Part shown: in pieces, positions 9,721 through 50,000 of the stretch
Position numbering within the stretch: position 1 is the first letter of the stretch
Layout: each line of letters starts with the position of its first letter
Assembly: GCF_963662255.1 (NCBI RefSeq)
Contig: NC_085052.1
Coordinates: 15,909,151 to 15,973,150, forward strand
Origin: Cinclus cinclus
Lineage: Eukaryota; Chordata; Aves; Passeriformes; Cinclidae
Direction of reading: 5' to 3'
Length of the DNA stretch: 64,000 nucleotides
Translations under genes and position numbers: made by a program
Notes under the pieces: model-generated
Databases searched by the model: none
What the model was told of the DNA's origin: nothing
The model's input: only the letters and a program-made list of their open reading frames with translations

Positions 9721-12700
9721 CCTTCATAACAGCCTCTTGCATAACACCCATGGGCTCCGGTGGTCTTTGACCCTGATCTGCAGCCAAGCAGGCGCTAGGA
9801 ACAAATGCCTCTCTTTGCTTTTCCCAACCCAAAAGCAGAGCTTACACTTGGGGGAAGGGGTGTGCACATGTGTGGGGAGAACAAATGGAATGAGAGGCAT
9901 CCCACCTTTGCATGGGGGAGAGTGAACTGCCTCCACCTCCTCTGTGATTTTACACACTGCAGTCCAAAATCCATCTTACCCAATATGCTCAACCCAGTTA
10001 CAAGGTGCAGACTTCTTTCCTCCATCTCCTCCTCAAAGTCCTTTCCTCTTTTTTTCTGAGAAACAGTGACAACCATAATACTTGCAAGTTTCTGCTCATG
10101 TTCCTGAAAGCCTGGTCATGCCAGAACCTCTTCTGGTCCTCATGACTTGTTCCCTCTTGCATCCAAAATGTCTCTTGGGTGCTAAATCATCTCCTAAGCA
10201 GCTCCCAGCAAGAGACACAGGGGCCCCGCAGATCCTCAGGATGGTGAAAAAGCCCTTTTATGTAGTAGCAGGACTTAAGTGTGGCCTGCAAATACTTAAG
10301 TGCATGTACACACCACATTTGCCCATTTTGACAGCTGATTAATTTTAAATCAGATATTCCATAATTTCTATTCTGTTTTTTGGCAAACTGTTTTCAGTTA
10401 TATAAACCATTATTTTCTCCTGTCCAGGCAAGTTTTGCTGCCTCTCAGTCAATATTTGTTCTCTAGTTTCAACATCTTTAGGAAGCATTAGAGAAAATCT
10501 GTTAATTATTTTCTAGGCATGTAACCAAGAGCAGGACAGGAACGATTGTTACCAAGAGAACTAATCCACCTCCTTTTTTCACCTTCCACTTTTTTTTAAA
10601 TAATAAAGACAGAGGCCTCTTATTTAAAAGGCTGGTATTCATTACTTTAACAAATCAAGTGAAAATATAATTTAAATATGAAGATACCAATGTAGTATTA
10701 AAAGAAAACCTCAATAGTAGCCAATGTACAGATTTAACCAATTTATTCAGCATGGCCTTTCCCAGAAGTTTACTTAATATTCTTTCATACATTCATAAAA
10801 ATATTAGACGTCTTACTGTTGCTGTCCTTTACAGTCTCTTCTCATATATAATGCAAACAGTCTGATTGATTTATCTTCTCTTTCTGCTTTATGTTGGAGG
10901 CTTTTTGCACAGTGAGTATGTCTTATTCACTTTCTCAAATATCTATTGCTCAAGGCTGGGCAATCTATTGTTCAATGTCTGCCTTTGATTTCCTGGAAAA
11001 CATCAGACAATAAAAATTCCACTATATTAAATATTAAACTTCTATTCATTAAGCATCATATTTTACACAGGGAACTAGAAGAGTGTATGTATATTATGTA
11101 TATTGTCCTGAAACTTTCAATGGCAGCTTTGCAGTAAGTCAACATTTCCATTTTTAAGTTGAGATTTTTAAATTTCCTAATTCCTACAAAGACTGAAGAG
11201 GAAAAGTAAACTCTGTTCTTCTGGTGACTTTCAGAATCTTGGTCCAGTCTGGCAATGGTGATACCAGTGATACACATACATTTTTATAAAACCTTTACAA
11301 AACACTCAGTGGTCTTAATATATTAATTCATCATATGAAATATGAACAAGACCAAAATCAACATGGATTTTCTTTGTTCAGTGTTTCACATGACTGATAG
11401 CAATAAGAGGGATTATAGGATAATCCACAGGCTTTGAATCTATTACTTTGTTTAATACCAAGGAAAACTATTACTTTTTAAATCTCTGCCAATTTGTGAA
11501 ATATTATCCTTTCTCCTAAGTTTGTCCTGTTCAAAAATCTGCATTCTGCTTTATATTACTGGAGAGGTTCTTGCAGGATCAAATCTATTCCTCTAAAGTT
11601 TTTTCAATAGCATAATTGTCTATGAAGTTTTCAAAGGAAACTACAGCCACTCATCCACATAAATCAAAACTTGCTGACTTTTGACCACCTCTGAAATTCT
11701 AGGTCAGCGTTCCTGTTACACATACTGCTGTTGTCAGAAGATTTACAGACAGGAAATTAAACCAGGTGTCAATGAAACAAAAATTTACTTCTGTAAATAA
11801 TTTTTAATAAGATCAGTTCTAAGTGTGTGCAAGAGATATTACAGTCTCCTAAATTAATCTGATGTTATAACTAAATCAGAGACATGTAATTTTGTATAAG
11901 TCATGGCACAGCATTTCTTTAATTGTGTACCTCTACTGATCTCTGCAATATTTGATAACTCATATCTGGTGGAGGTGCCTGACAGACTTAGTAATTATAA
12001 CTTCCACTCATTCAAGTCCTCATATCTGGGATCTCTACAAACTCTAGACAATGCCTAAGGAAACTCTTCTTTTGATGTGTTATCATTGGGAATTTGGAGC
12101 GGTGCAGCTACAGTGAAATCACACCAGCATTTCCCAGTTAGACTTTGACAAGTGCAGAAGAGAAGCTGGGTAAGCCAGAATGACATGAAGGTTACACAGG
12201 GAGCTGGGCTCTCTGCCTCCTCTGCTTTAGCTATACCTCCAATACTGCCTACCAGAGACACAGCTTACACTGATGAAGCCCTTTCAGAGTTACAGATGAA
12301 GCACTTCCTTGGTTCAGTGGGACAAGGTTTTTAGACAAAAAGGCTGCTCTGTTGTTGGTTACATCAAGATCAGGGTGTGTTGGGGGAGGAATGGAAGGTT
12401 TCTGGCAGACGAGCATTGCTATGGCAATTCAAGGGTGAATTTTTCCTCAGTCCTAAAAGGTACAGCGGTGCCAGCAGAACTGTGTAAACTCATAAACAGT
12501 GCAAACTTTGCCTCAGTTAAATATCACTTGGATTGATTGGGCTCTGGGTTTGCTTGAGAAATGATGTCAGGGAATGATCCTCATCCAGACCTAGATATTC
12601 ACCTCACAGATTTATACTTCTCATGCAAATGGAAAGGAAATTGGGCCAGGATATCAACTGAATCTGAGAGGAATATACATAGATCAAGTCAATGATATCC

Positions 12701-15700
12701 AAGGATTTCTAGGTTCTGAGAAAGCTCAGACAATCATATTTAAGAGAATTATTAAAATATTGATGAATGATTTAAATATTGATAAGTTTCATAAATGACT
12801 TCTGATACCTGCGGCTGGCAGCGTTATTATGAATATTACAGAATTATTTTTTTTAAGTCACTATTGTTTGGAACTCCATTTAGTGAAAAGGAAAGAAGGT
12901 CTTCTACCTTTGAACTTTGGCAAGAGGACAGAAAAGAGGCCAACTTCTGGCAGTGATTCTGTGACTGGATTATTTTCTACATTAATAGCATGCAAATTCT
13001 GCAATATTTTTAATTAGGTATAGCAAGGAAAAATATGGAAGGAGATGGCTGGGAAAAAACTTTCATTGTAGGAATTATTTTATTTTTATTTATGACCTTT
13101 GAAAAAATGAAGAAACTAGTCAAATTACTGTTTAAAACACTTTTAACACTGCAACTTTCAAGCTTCACATATTAAAAGAACTAAAATTTTATTTTAGAAT
13201 AAGTTGAGCTCTTAGGAGAAAGTTGACTTAAAAAGTGCTAGTAGGAAATGGATCATCCATTTCCAGCCAGACTACACATAGATTGAAAGACTTTTTGCTG
13301 TCTTCTCTTGATTGTTTATTTATAGACGGCCATTCACAAACATGGGTATCCATTAAACTCTCAGAGGCAGATTTGCAGGCAAATGAATGACCACTGTGTG
13401 CGTAGAGCAGGGGATGCAAGTGTAGCCACTACCCTGTGAAACCAGACTCATATCAACAATAAATGGCTTGAGCTGAGCCAAGGAGCTGTGTACTTTGTAA
13501 AGGGCAACAGTGTAAGCTGTCACCACCACAGCTGTTCCTCTTGGTGGCAGTCTGAGTACAGAGGTCAAGGACAGAAGGGATTAGAAAAGGTTGCCCTTTG
13601 CTCCACGCCAGCCTTCGTACTATCTGTTTTTGTAATTTAATGACGTGACATTTTGTTTAGGGAGTAAATTTACACTGAACTCTTTACAAACAGTATTTAC
13701 TAACAAAACTAATTTTAAATGGTACCTCTATTTTCTTTAGCAAGTCTTTCTGAGGATTGTGATTCTGAATTGAAATTCTTTATGGGCATATTACTAAAAT
13801 GGAAACAACTGGAAACAAAGATCTGAAGTTCTCCAACAGGCTGGCCAGCCAGGTGAGAAGAGCTCTAAATTATAAACGATGGAAGACACAGACATGATGA
13901 AGTGAGTCTAGCAATGAACCACAAAGATCACAAAGCAATAGGAGAAGCTGGCAAAAATAGAGGTTGAGAGAGCTGGGACAGTTCAGCCCAAAAATGTTTG
14001 AGGGGATTTCAACAATGTACATACCTGCCAGGAGAGCATGAAGAAGACAGTCAGACCCTTCTCAGCAGTGCTGAATAACATTCTCAATAGTAAAAACTTG
14101 TCAAGTAACCTAAGATGAGAATGGCTGAGATACAAGGGTGCTGCCTTTTCCTTAGGCTGTAGACTAAAATTCATGCCGAGCTATGAAGAAATCCATGCTT
14201 TTGGTCAAAGCTGCAGTGTTTCTGGTAACTCAGGTTAACCCCTCCACACTGGACCAGCCATTTACTTCAGAAAATCTCCCCCAGAGTCTATAATCTCTGT
14301 TGATTACTAATTTCATGATCCTCCAGAGATAATAACTGGTTGTTTTAAGAGAACATAAATATTTCCAGTTCTATGGAAAAAGCAGTTAACTTACTATCTT
14401 CAGAGTTTATGTTTTTAAGATTATTTTTGTAAGAAAAGGGATAGAGATAGATTACTGTAAAAGAAACATGAAATTAAGGATGTTTGTAAGAGTTCCCAGA
14501 AGACACCGAGTCAGTGACACCAAAACATTTCAGTTCCAAAACCTGGCTATGTTAGGGTCACACAGTACCTGTCATAAAAACCTACAGAATCCATTCTCAC
14601 AACCTATCCATTTAGAAAAAAACCCAAACAACTTTGAATATTAATTTCTTGGATTATACATATGAATCTCCAATATCCAGACAGGAACCACGATACAGGA
14701 ACCACATCAAAAGTCATGCAATTGAAATAAGCACATTTGATCTGTGTTTTTTTCAGAAAATCTTAACTGAATAAACCACATTAACTGCTATCAGAATGGG
14801 CAGAGATGTTCAGATACAAACACTGAGCTGAACTGGGAAACCTTATAAATGCCTTTGACATTTAAGTGCTGCTTGAATCTATTTAAATAACCATGTCTGT
14901 CAGTTATCCTTCTTAGGAGTTTCCATGTATCACCAGGGCTCAGGAACGGTCTACTACTAAGAACTACTCCATAAATAGTTTGGCTTCTGTAGGTACTATG
15001 AACGTCAAAGGCAAACGACATCATATGCATTAAAATCACAAAGCACACATACTTCTGTGAGTGTCTGAAATTAAATTGTTTAAATACAAATGTGAATTAA
15101 CTTTAATAAAGATAAAATGTTCAATACTGTGGGAAAAAAAAGGAGAGTAAAGGAGATTGAACAGAAAATAAAAGTAATATTCCAGCAGAGAAACTTTAAA
15201 ATTCATGACAACATTTCAAAAAGAACTTCTATTGGTTTCTGATATTTCTTTCCATGTCATTTCACACCTGACAGCACAAGAGTGCAATTTTAAGAGTGAA
15301 AAATACAAGAGAAGAAAAATCAAGAGAAATACAATAAAAAATGCTTAATGATATTAGAGTGATTATGGGACAGCCCAGCTACATCTGAAATATTTTATTA
15401 CAAATAAAATGTATCACCTTACAGTAGTACCTAATTAAAAATTCATGCTTGTTATCTTTATTGTTATACACAAATAGTGTAGTTTATCCTCTCTAAAAAT
15501 AGATGAACATGAGGGAGATTTGGTGAAAGCCTGATAAGCATTTTAGATGATCTTGCACATAGAAAAATTGATAATAAAATGATAGTAAATTTGTTAGTTT
15601 ACAAAAATGTAAACCCCCAACCTCCCTGCCCTGAAAGAAAATGGTATCACTTGGTCAGGTTGCCTGTATTCACTTATTCTCCCTCCAGAGAGTGGCATGC

Positions 15701-17880
15701 CACTCTATTTCACTGAATTAATGTGATCACAATATAAAGAATTGATGTTTAAACTGATTTATCATGTGTGATAAAGATGAATATGTAAGCTCTACATAGA
15801 AGTTAATTTTTTAGAATTTTTTAGCTGGGCATGAGACAGATCCTCTAGAAGCACCTTCTATTTCAAAGAAACTACTATATGGAATGTTCCAAAGTCAGTA
15901 AAAAAACATGACTGAAGACATAATGCAAGAAAATATTATTATTCCTTCTCATGATTTCATTGAGACTCCTCAACATCCTCTTCTTTTAAAGCACAGAATG
16001 AAAAGTAATGAGCTAGAAATACCGAAGATGACAAAAAATAATTTAACTCTGTATAGTTACATATAAAATTCTTTTCAAGTCTCTACTCTTTTATATTGAT
16101 CAAATATTGAAACTGCTAATATTGAAATTGAGTAAGAATAAATATGCCTTTCTTCTGCTGTTTTCTTGTAAACTGTGTGTGTGTACAATGGTGAGAACAC
16201 TTTAGTGTGCTGCTCCAAGTTCCTATCACTGAGTCACCTGTCAAGAAGATGCTGCAAACACACACCCACCAGGGAGGGGCCTGGCCCCCAGGCTGCTGGG
16301 TGCAGCAACCCAGTCAGAGAAGAGGAGACAGGCCAAAATATGTTTGTAATGTGCTGATTTTCATACACCTTTTAAAATCTGTAGAGCAACTGCAGTCTGA
16401 CAAAAACTAGTGCCATCATAGTGTTTCATATCATGGTCAGAGGGAAAAGTAATGTTAGGTGTCATTGAGCATCTATCAGTGACCTGTTCTTCACGCTCAA
16501 GAGTATTTGTGTCAGTTGCCCATGTTGATTCTTTGAGATCTGTTGATAAAAACAAATGTCAACACACTGTGGCTTCTGGCAGACAGAATATGTTGTAGTT
16601 TGGCAATATTCTTTTCAAATTAAGAATGGCCAAAGGGTGTATGTGTTATTTTCTTACACCAAGACTCTCTCATAGCTTCTGATCTATGGGGAGGCCATAA
16701 ACAGAAGTAAGGTTAGATGTGATGCAGTCCTCCTACTGTACTGGAATTCAGATCTGTTTCAATGAGCATATATAATTTACTGTCATAGCGGGCACTTAAA
16801 TTCAGCCTTCTCACTCATGTAGCTTTGGAATGTTTGCTCCTCAAATTCACCACATTTCCCACCATTCCTTTTCTATTCATATGTGTAAGGTTGAACTTCT
16901 AATGGCAGAAAAATTTAAACATGCATAACCATATATCTATATCTATATAGAGACATGGTTTTCTATGGCATATCTATGAACAGATTCAAGATTCCCTCTA
17001 TGCCTAGTATTTGTTAAATATCCTTTTCATACTATTTGATAGAACAGACATCTCCAACTTTTCTGAAGAAAATGTAGACCCTGACTGAATATTTATGCTT
17101 ATAGAATAAAAATTTTACTGTTTCCTCAGTTTGAATTTCATCAGTTTGCTGATTTTATTCTTTCTTTTGGCTCTCTGTTTTTGAAGAGAAAAAAAAAAAA
17201 AAGGATAAGCCATATCTGGCTGTGCTAAGCCAAATTCTAATTCTTTTGTTCCATCTTCACCTAGGTAAATCATTTGAGCACTTGAGCAAGTTCTGTAAGG
17301 TCTTAAGGATTTCGCCCATTTTATTCACATATAGCTTCATAATTATTTACTTTTAGTAATCCAATTTCTATCATCTCCTGACTATTTCAAGGAAAACTAA
17401 GTTCCACCATTTAAAATATTTCTTCGTAACATTCTGTTTCCCTGCCCTTAAGTGCCTCTCACAAATACACGTGTGTACATCTGTGCACGTGTATGGTGTG
17501 GGGTAAGTATCTGCATGGAATTTCTCATATGAAGTTTTAATAGGAATTTCTGTGCACACAGTACAGTACATATACTGTGAATGAAGGAGATAACATACAG
17601 GTATAGATACCTCCATATCAGACAATTTCATAAGAATTAATTGGTTAGTTTAAAATGCTAAAATGATTCCCTGAGGATTTATGAGCTAAGAATGCTCAGG
17701 GGTTTAGTGTCCTGACATCTCTTTAATTAGCGGTCTCCAAGATCTCACACTAAGAAGAAGCTAAGCCAGTGCCTTCTGTCATATCTCAAGAGTATCAGAA
17801 GGCTTGGAAGCCACAGAGGAAGATGAATGTATTATGTCTGTGAGCTATACAGTATGTACAAAGTACATTTTTCTTACTAG
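9721..17880. other. Intergenic region between divergent RBP4 and PDE6C
   Basis: About 8 kb with RBP4 transcribed leftward and PDE6C rightward. No conserved coding frame, tRNA or recognisable transposon was found. Local features are an 18-base perfect palindrome at 15689-15706 and a small GC-richer block at 16250-16340. Regulatory elements for liver or retina expression may lie here, but none can be called confidently. Confidence 0.5.
15689..15706. repeat. 18-base perfect palindrome
   Basis: AGAGTGGCATGCCACTCT is its own reverse complement, centred between 15697 and 15698, in the RBP4-PDE6C intergenic region. Confidence 0.95.
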
Positions 17881-17962
17881 TAACAGGTTAGAACTTCTTG
17901 CAACCATTCCTGCTTTGATGGTGATGCAGTTCTAAAAGAAATCTAAGAAAAATCCAGCAAAA

Positions 17963-43952
<25,990 letters not shown>

Positions 43953-44130
43953 TTCTTTGTCTCAGACACTGTTCCTGCTACAAGAAAAGACATCTAGAAA
44001 GAACTTCAATGAGTCCCAGTGGATTTCTGCTTTGCATAGAATAGTATAGATCCATCTCTTGATCTTCTTAAATATTTGCCATTTGTTGGAAATAATTTTT
44101 AATGCATTAAAAAAATGGTTACAATTAAAA
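43953..44130 (+). other. PDE6C: PDE6C 3' UTR with ATTAAA signal
   Basis: The first plausible poly(A) hexamer after the stop is ATTAAA at 44106-44111. Further ATTAAA/AATAAA hexamers occur at about 44214 and 44763-44768, so a longer UTR is possible. End position inferred. Confidence 0.4.
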
Positions 44131-46740
44131 ACTGGAAAAAATAATGGTGCGAAATGAGTTAACTGTGTGCTCTAGGTACTTTTTCATGTCACTCAATTTA
44201 TATACAGTACTTTTATTAAAATATGTAACTTCTTCACACTGTCCAGAAAAAATATAATTTTGACAGATGTTATACAAAATTACTGAATGAAATCTAAGAT
44301 GTAAAATTCAAACATTCAAAAATCACAATATTTGTAACTTGGATATTTAGTTTTTTATATCATGTGTATTTCCTTAATCTGTAATTCTGTCATTTTCCTT
44401 CATTCTCAATACTATATAAAGTCCTAGAGTAAAACATTTCTTTCACTTTAGGAATGCACAACACAGTTCCCTAGCTCTTATCTATAAAAAGCAGGCCCAT
44501 GGTACACTGTATTTTTTCCAAAATTACCAGTGATAAATCTGTAAATTAGAGCCATTGTAGCCTTTTGATCGTATGCAAATGGCTCTCCCACAGTTCCTAA
44601 ACTGACCGGCTTTTGTTGTAAAAATCCAAAATAGCAGATCACAAACATCATACTTTACAGACAAGTGAAAGTTTACTAAGATACAGCATATCTACAGCAG
44701 GATCCCCATTCAAGGGCATTTTGAAAGGCTCACGTACACCCAGTGCATCTCTTTCAAAATGCAATAAATTAAAGTATTTGAAAACAAATTAATTGGCACC
44801 AATTTAATCTTCTGAGGGAGAGCAAAGCAGAACTAAAGCACATCAAAATTCCCATTACCTGTCTTTCCACAACTAAGTAGACAGACTGCACACAAATTGG
44901 CTCTTCATGAACACTGTTCTTTCCCCCCAGACCTTTGGAACAAGTGCACTCCACACCTTCCACTCAGGAAGCCAGCTCCTCCTGCGGATGGAGGAAGGCA
45001 AATGGCCACTAGGTTAGGCACAGACCTGAGTATTCACTGGAACCAGTTTTAAATCTAAAGAAACTAATGTCAAATGCAACTCCTGCAATAAAGAAATTCA
45101 ACATTCAGACTCAATCCTGCCACTTTTCCTGCTCCTTTAAACAAAGCAGACCCACGCATATTTTTTTTTTCCTCCGAAGGACCTTCCACATCCACATGGA
45201 AGGGAGAAAGAGCAAATTGCTCATTCTAAACCTTTCGAAGACTGCTCTATGAACAGAGCTATTGAGTACATTTATCACTCAAAATTAAAGGAATCCACAA
45301 AAAAAGTCCAAACACAACATTCTGACTTATAAATGGGCCAAATATTTTATGCAAACAGTTATAACTTAAAACTGGGTATCATGCTATTTTCTGTATTAAA
45401 TGCCACTACTAAAGAAAACCATTTCAAGGTTGTTTGATAATGCAATTTTATTCAAACTGTATTAAATTATGTATTTAGTATGTATAGTGTAACTTTTTAT
45501 AACTCTGTTTTGAAGACCTAAAGAGAAGCTAGTTATTCAGAACACTTACTTAATATACAATACTTGAAGCAATAAATATAGCAACGTAGTCGACAAAAGC
45601 CCCTTTGGGCAAGTTGCACATGTTTAAGCAGATTGCTGCAGATTGGATTTGACTCTCAGCCAAGCTGGCAAGATGCAAGATGACAGAGAATTAACCTTTA
45701 AATCCACCTTCTTACCTAAAGAAGCCTTCATGCAAGGATACGTTTATTTCTTACTCAAGGACACCCTAAATATGCCCTTGTACTGTCATCTATTATGTAA
45801 GTACGAAATGTTTAAAATGTAATTATGTTAAGTAATACTTGTAAATAGAGTTCTCAACTTATTCATATGAGTGTATGTCAAATGTTCATAAATACACTAC
45901 AACCATCTCTGCTCTGTTAGACTGTCCACAGCAAATACTTACTAGAAATACTTTCTATACCTACAGTGAGTATTTATCAAAAATATATTTTATACATTAA
46001 CTTCCTCAGATTAACTTGAAAACTTAATTTTAAAAAGTTTGACTTTCATGTCCAAAGTAATTTTCACCAGAAAGAAAAAAATATAGGCATGGTACCTATT
46101 CATGTGCAGACTGTTTCTTTGGAAACATGAATGTTTAAAGATGTGTTGCAACTCAAAGAAGAAGATGAATTCAATAAGTTTCTCAAGCAATATACATGCT
46201 TTATTTATATATTTAGGATTACACGTGAAATAAGGATTAATGTCCTATCAATGGAAAGGAGATCAGAAGGCACAGATAACATAAAAGTCACATACATCTC
46301 CAGTAGAAAGCCACACATTCTTTTTTACATCAAAAATTTCACCAACCAACCCAATTTTTATAGGTGGAATTGTAAGACACTTCACTTTACAACTAAAATT
46401 TAAAAGAAAGTCACAATAAACTTTTTAAAGGAGTAGGAGAGATTTCAGACATGGTTTACTTAATTCAAGTAGAACACATATTTGACAAAATTTGAACTTC
46501 TCCAATAGCATTTGAAGATATTTACAAGAGACTAATACCCATATATTGAAGTCTAAGTAACCAATAAATTTAAGGTTATTAATTCTTGTTTAATAAATTA
46601 AAAATATAAATATATTAAAGTGTATGGCTTTAAACTACTCACATACTCATACAAAATGCTCCTTTACAAAAATCTGGTAATTACTGAAGTTTGGGATAAA
46701 ATAAAAGCAGTGAACTTCCTTGTTATAATGTTAATAAACT
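44131..46740. other. Convergent intergenic region between PDE6C and FRA10AC1
   Basis: AT-rich sequence between two genes transcribed toward each other. The plus-strand open frame at 46131-46403 and others here show no recognisable similarity. No element of known family was recognised. Confidence 0.5.
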
Positions 46741-46749
46741 ATATTCTTG

Positions 46750-47003
46750 TTTATTTAAATTTGGGTGCCATATATATTTTGCACTGAACTGAAAAAATTA
46801 TTTCTCTTGTTTCAAGAGTAGGCAGACTACTACAAGAAACAGAAAAGTTTTGAGATTTGAAGCCTTCTACAAAGACAATCCACCCAAATGGTCCATGTGA
46901 GTGACTGTAGAAAGATATGCTGGCAGATAGAGGTCTCTGGAAAATTTCCACACTTACATCTTGACAACTCAGGAAGAAAATCAGCCTACATCAATTGCAA
47001 GTT
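46750..47003 (-). other. FRA10AC1: FRA10AC1 3' UTR and poly(A) signal
   Basis: The first AATAAA on the minus strand after the stop is at 46755-46750, giving a UTR of about 270 bases. Later copies further left are possible. Confidence 0.5.
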
Positions 47004-50000
47004 TTAGAGAAAAAGGTCTTGAAAATACTCCTCAAACTCCTCTTCCCTGTAACAACAACAACAACAACCAAAAAAAAAAAAAGTCAGAAAGTTCTGCTTT
47101 GGATTTGTACCTAGAAGATAATCTTTGTATGAAAAAGTTTTAGCAAACTTCTGATTAGAATTGTAGAAGGTATAGATAATTTTATAGATGACTTACTCAC
47201 TACATTCCAATACCCTTCACATTTCCCTGTGTGAGCTGACTCTTGGCATGCACTGCTCAGATAATAATGGTATAGTAGGGGGTAAGGCAGCAGTGGTATG
47301 GTAGTGGCTTAACAGAGATTTTTCCTTAAGAGTTGCATATGTCTCCTCTTTAAAAACACATTTTTAGGTTCACTGCATGGAAGGAGATTTGACACAACCT
47401 TTTATATGTGAATACTCATTGAAACACTCAGGATGACCCTGTCTCTGCAATTCTGAATGAACCCTGTACATTTCAGTAGCTGCAAGTACACTACATCAAA
47501 CTAACCGTGATTTTTCATCTGCTTCTCGTAGAGGACCTTTCAAAAAGTCACCTTCTGAAGGACCATCTTCTGAATTGCTGTTATCTGAATCTGCTGAAAA
47601 TTTTAAAATGTTTATGAAAAAAATTTCAAAATAATTTATCTTTTTTAAAATTAGATGGTATTTTGCCAGAAGCAATGTTTAATTGCAACCATGAGAATAA
47701 ACAGAACACTTTACTTTGCATAAAGTGAAAATGAAAATGTTTTGCAATTTTTCTTAGTGTAGCATCGAGAAGATTCTTAGGTATCACAAAGAAATGTTTT
47801 GGTCAAACATAACAACAATGTCAAAACAATGATCTTGACACAACAGCAACACAGCACTTTTCTTCCTAAAACTAAATAATTACAAACCCAGAATTGCAAT
47901 ACAGTTTCAATTTATGATATTAATCAATTACCTTACTTATAGTTCTTATCAATTGTGACTTATCAGTGAAATTGTAAGAAAATGTGGGTTATTACATAAC
48001 TATTTCATATTAGTACACAGGAATTTTATATCAGAAGCTCTCCCCCATCCCTCAAATCTTCTAATAAGTTTCCTGACAAAACAAATACTTTGGACATGAT
48101 CCAAATCATAAGCAAACTGCTTCAGGTCTTCCTGTATCTAACTGGAAAAGCTTAGGGGGTGAAAACATTCTTAAAAATGCACAACAGAGCAGAGAAATCA
48201 GTGAAAACAGTCAATCACTTCTAGACAGTCTGCAACACGAACTGGCATGACCAGGAGATGGGGCCTGCTTCACAAAAAAAAAAAAAAACTGGAGACTGGA
48301 ATCACTGAGATACAAGCAGTGACTTAGCAGTTACTGAATGCATCCAGCCACAAGAAGTAAGTCTCCAAGGTACCACAGGTGGTAGTTGGAAAAGACATTA
48401 ATTAAAGCTTAGGATTTATTTAAACTTTTTTTTTAGCAGAGTACATATCAGTATAACTCCCTGAAGGAAAATGTAGAAGTTATTGTATCAGAAAAGTACT
48501 ATCTCTACACAGTACAGACTACACAGTATGAAATTATTAACAACGTACCTATTTTTGCACCCTCTACTCTTTTTTGGAACAATCTGACCTCTCATTTTTT
48601 TGGCTATTTCCATTCTGTTATCTGCCCACAGTTTTATTTTTTGATGAAACAATTTCCTCCTTAAAATTCCCTACGCTTTTTCTCAAAGATATGCAAGTCA
48701 CTCATTCAAACCTTCATATTTCTGTTCATTTAAGACAGCATTCTTGTAATATAAAATATTAAAACAGGCAGCTAATAAAACTAAGAGCAATGAAAACTGT
48801 GTATGATATTATACAACTTACTACGAAAACATAAAGGATATTAAAATACCTTTACCTTTATCAGAATTATCTGAATCATCTGAAGAAACCTGATCTGTAA
48901 AAAACACCAAAATAGAAAAAACCCAGTAAGCTTCTTCTGGTGTTATCTGTTATCTTAAACAGTTTACAAATATATTTCCATAACAATTTATTACACTAAA
49001 CATGTGCACATGCATGCACACACCACATTCAAAGAAAGTGAGTGCAAACAAATAAAAAGATTTTTTGCATGAGTGCAAAGGTCATCAGTTTGAGCCTAAT
49101 TATGTCAACCCCAGATCTCTGATGTAAGAAGGTTATCTAATATTTCCAAAAGGCTTTCAACCCCAAAGCCTCATTGAATGAAATACTTCGCAACCCTTTT
49201 GAGTGTGCAACATGCAATGCTTGCACAAATTTCCCTTGCAGTACATACTTCTCAAAAGGCTGTCCCTCTCTGTTAAATATAAGAAATTTATTTTTTTCTG
49301 CAACTAGGAAATTTTACCTAAGAAATTTATCTTTTTGACTACCTGTGTTGCGGTCAAGAAAGTTACATATCTGTGTGTATAACTAAATGTATTTATACAT
49401 AATTATGTGTCTATGCAGCTGTAGCAAAACTAAGGTTCAACTAACCTATCTGAGTATTTTAAAAACTAAAGCTTTAAACTTTAAATTTACCTTTATGGGT
49501 CTTTTTTTTGGACTTCTTTTTTGCTGAACGAGATAATTTTTTCTTCTTTTTTTTTGGCTCTTTTGAGTTCTGTGCAGCTGTGCCTCTTTTCTTGCATGTC
49601 TTGACTTCTTTCCTCCTTTAAAAAAAGATTAATGTACACCTCCTCTATTATATGTACTTCTTATGCAACAGTAAATCTGAAGTATTTAATTCAGGCAAAC
49701 AGGTGTCATTTTTTAGACACCTATCAGTAGTTAAACTGAAAAAAACTGATTCGGTTAAAAAGAAAAGTGTTATTAGAAACAGAATAAAGATAATCACTGG
49801 GCTGAAATTAAGCAAATGAAACTTCTGTAGTGGTAGGGATGGAATTCTTCCAGTCTGAGGGGTTCTGTGCTGTCATTAGCACAGTATCTTAACCCTCAAC
49901 AGTGACAAGTCAGTGGCTTTATATGAACTCCGGAGTCTTTATGCTATTTCAGGATAAATGAAGTTCCTTATCATCTCACTGAAGTTTTTGTCCCTGTGTG

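Noticed and set aside
9184..9957. Several overlapping open frames around the RBP4 5' region.
   Set aside because: GC-rich sequence reduces stop codons. Only the frame starting at 9389 matches a known protein.
16250..16340. GC-richer stretch with a small CTGGGT/ACCCAG inverted repeat.
   Set aside because: Too short and without a recognisable promoter, RNA or repeat signature.
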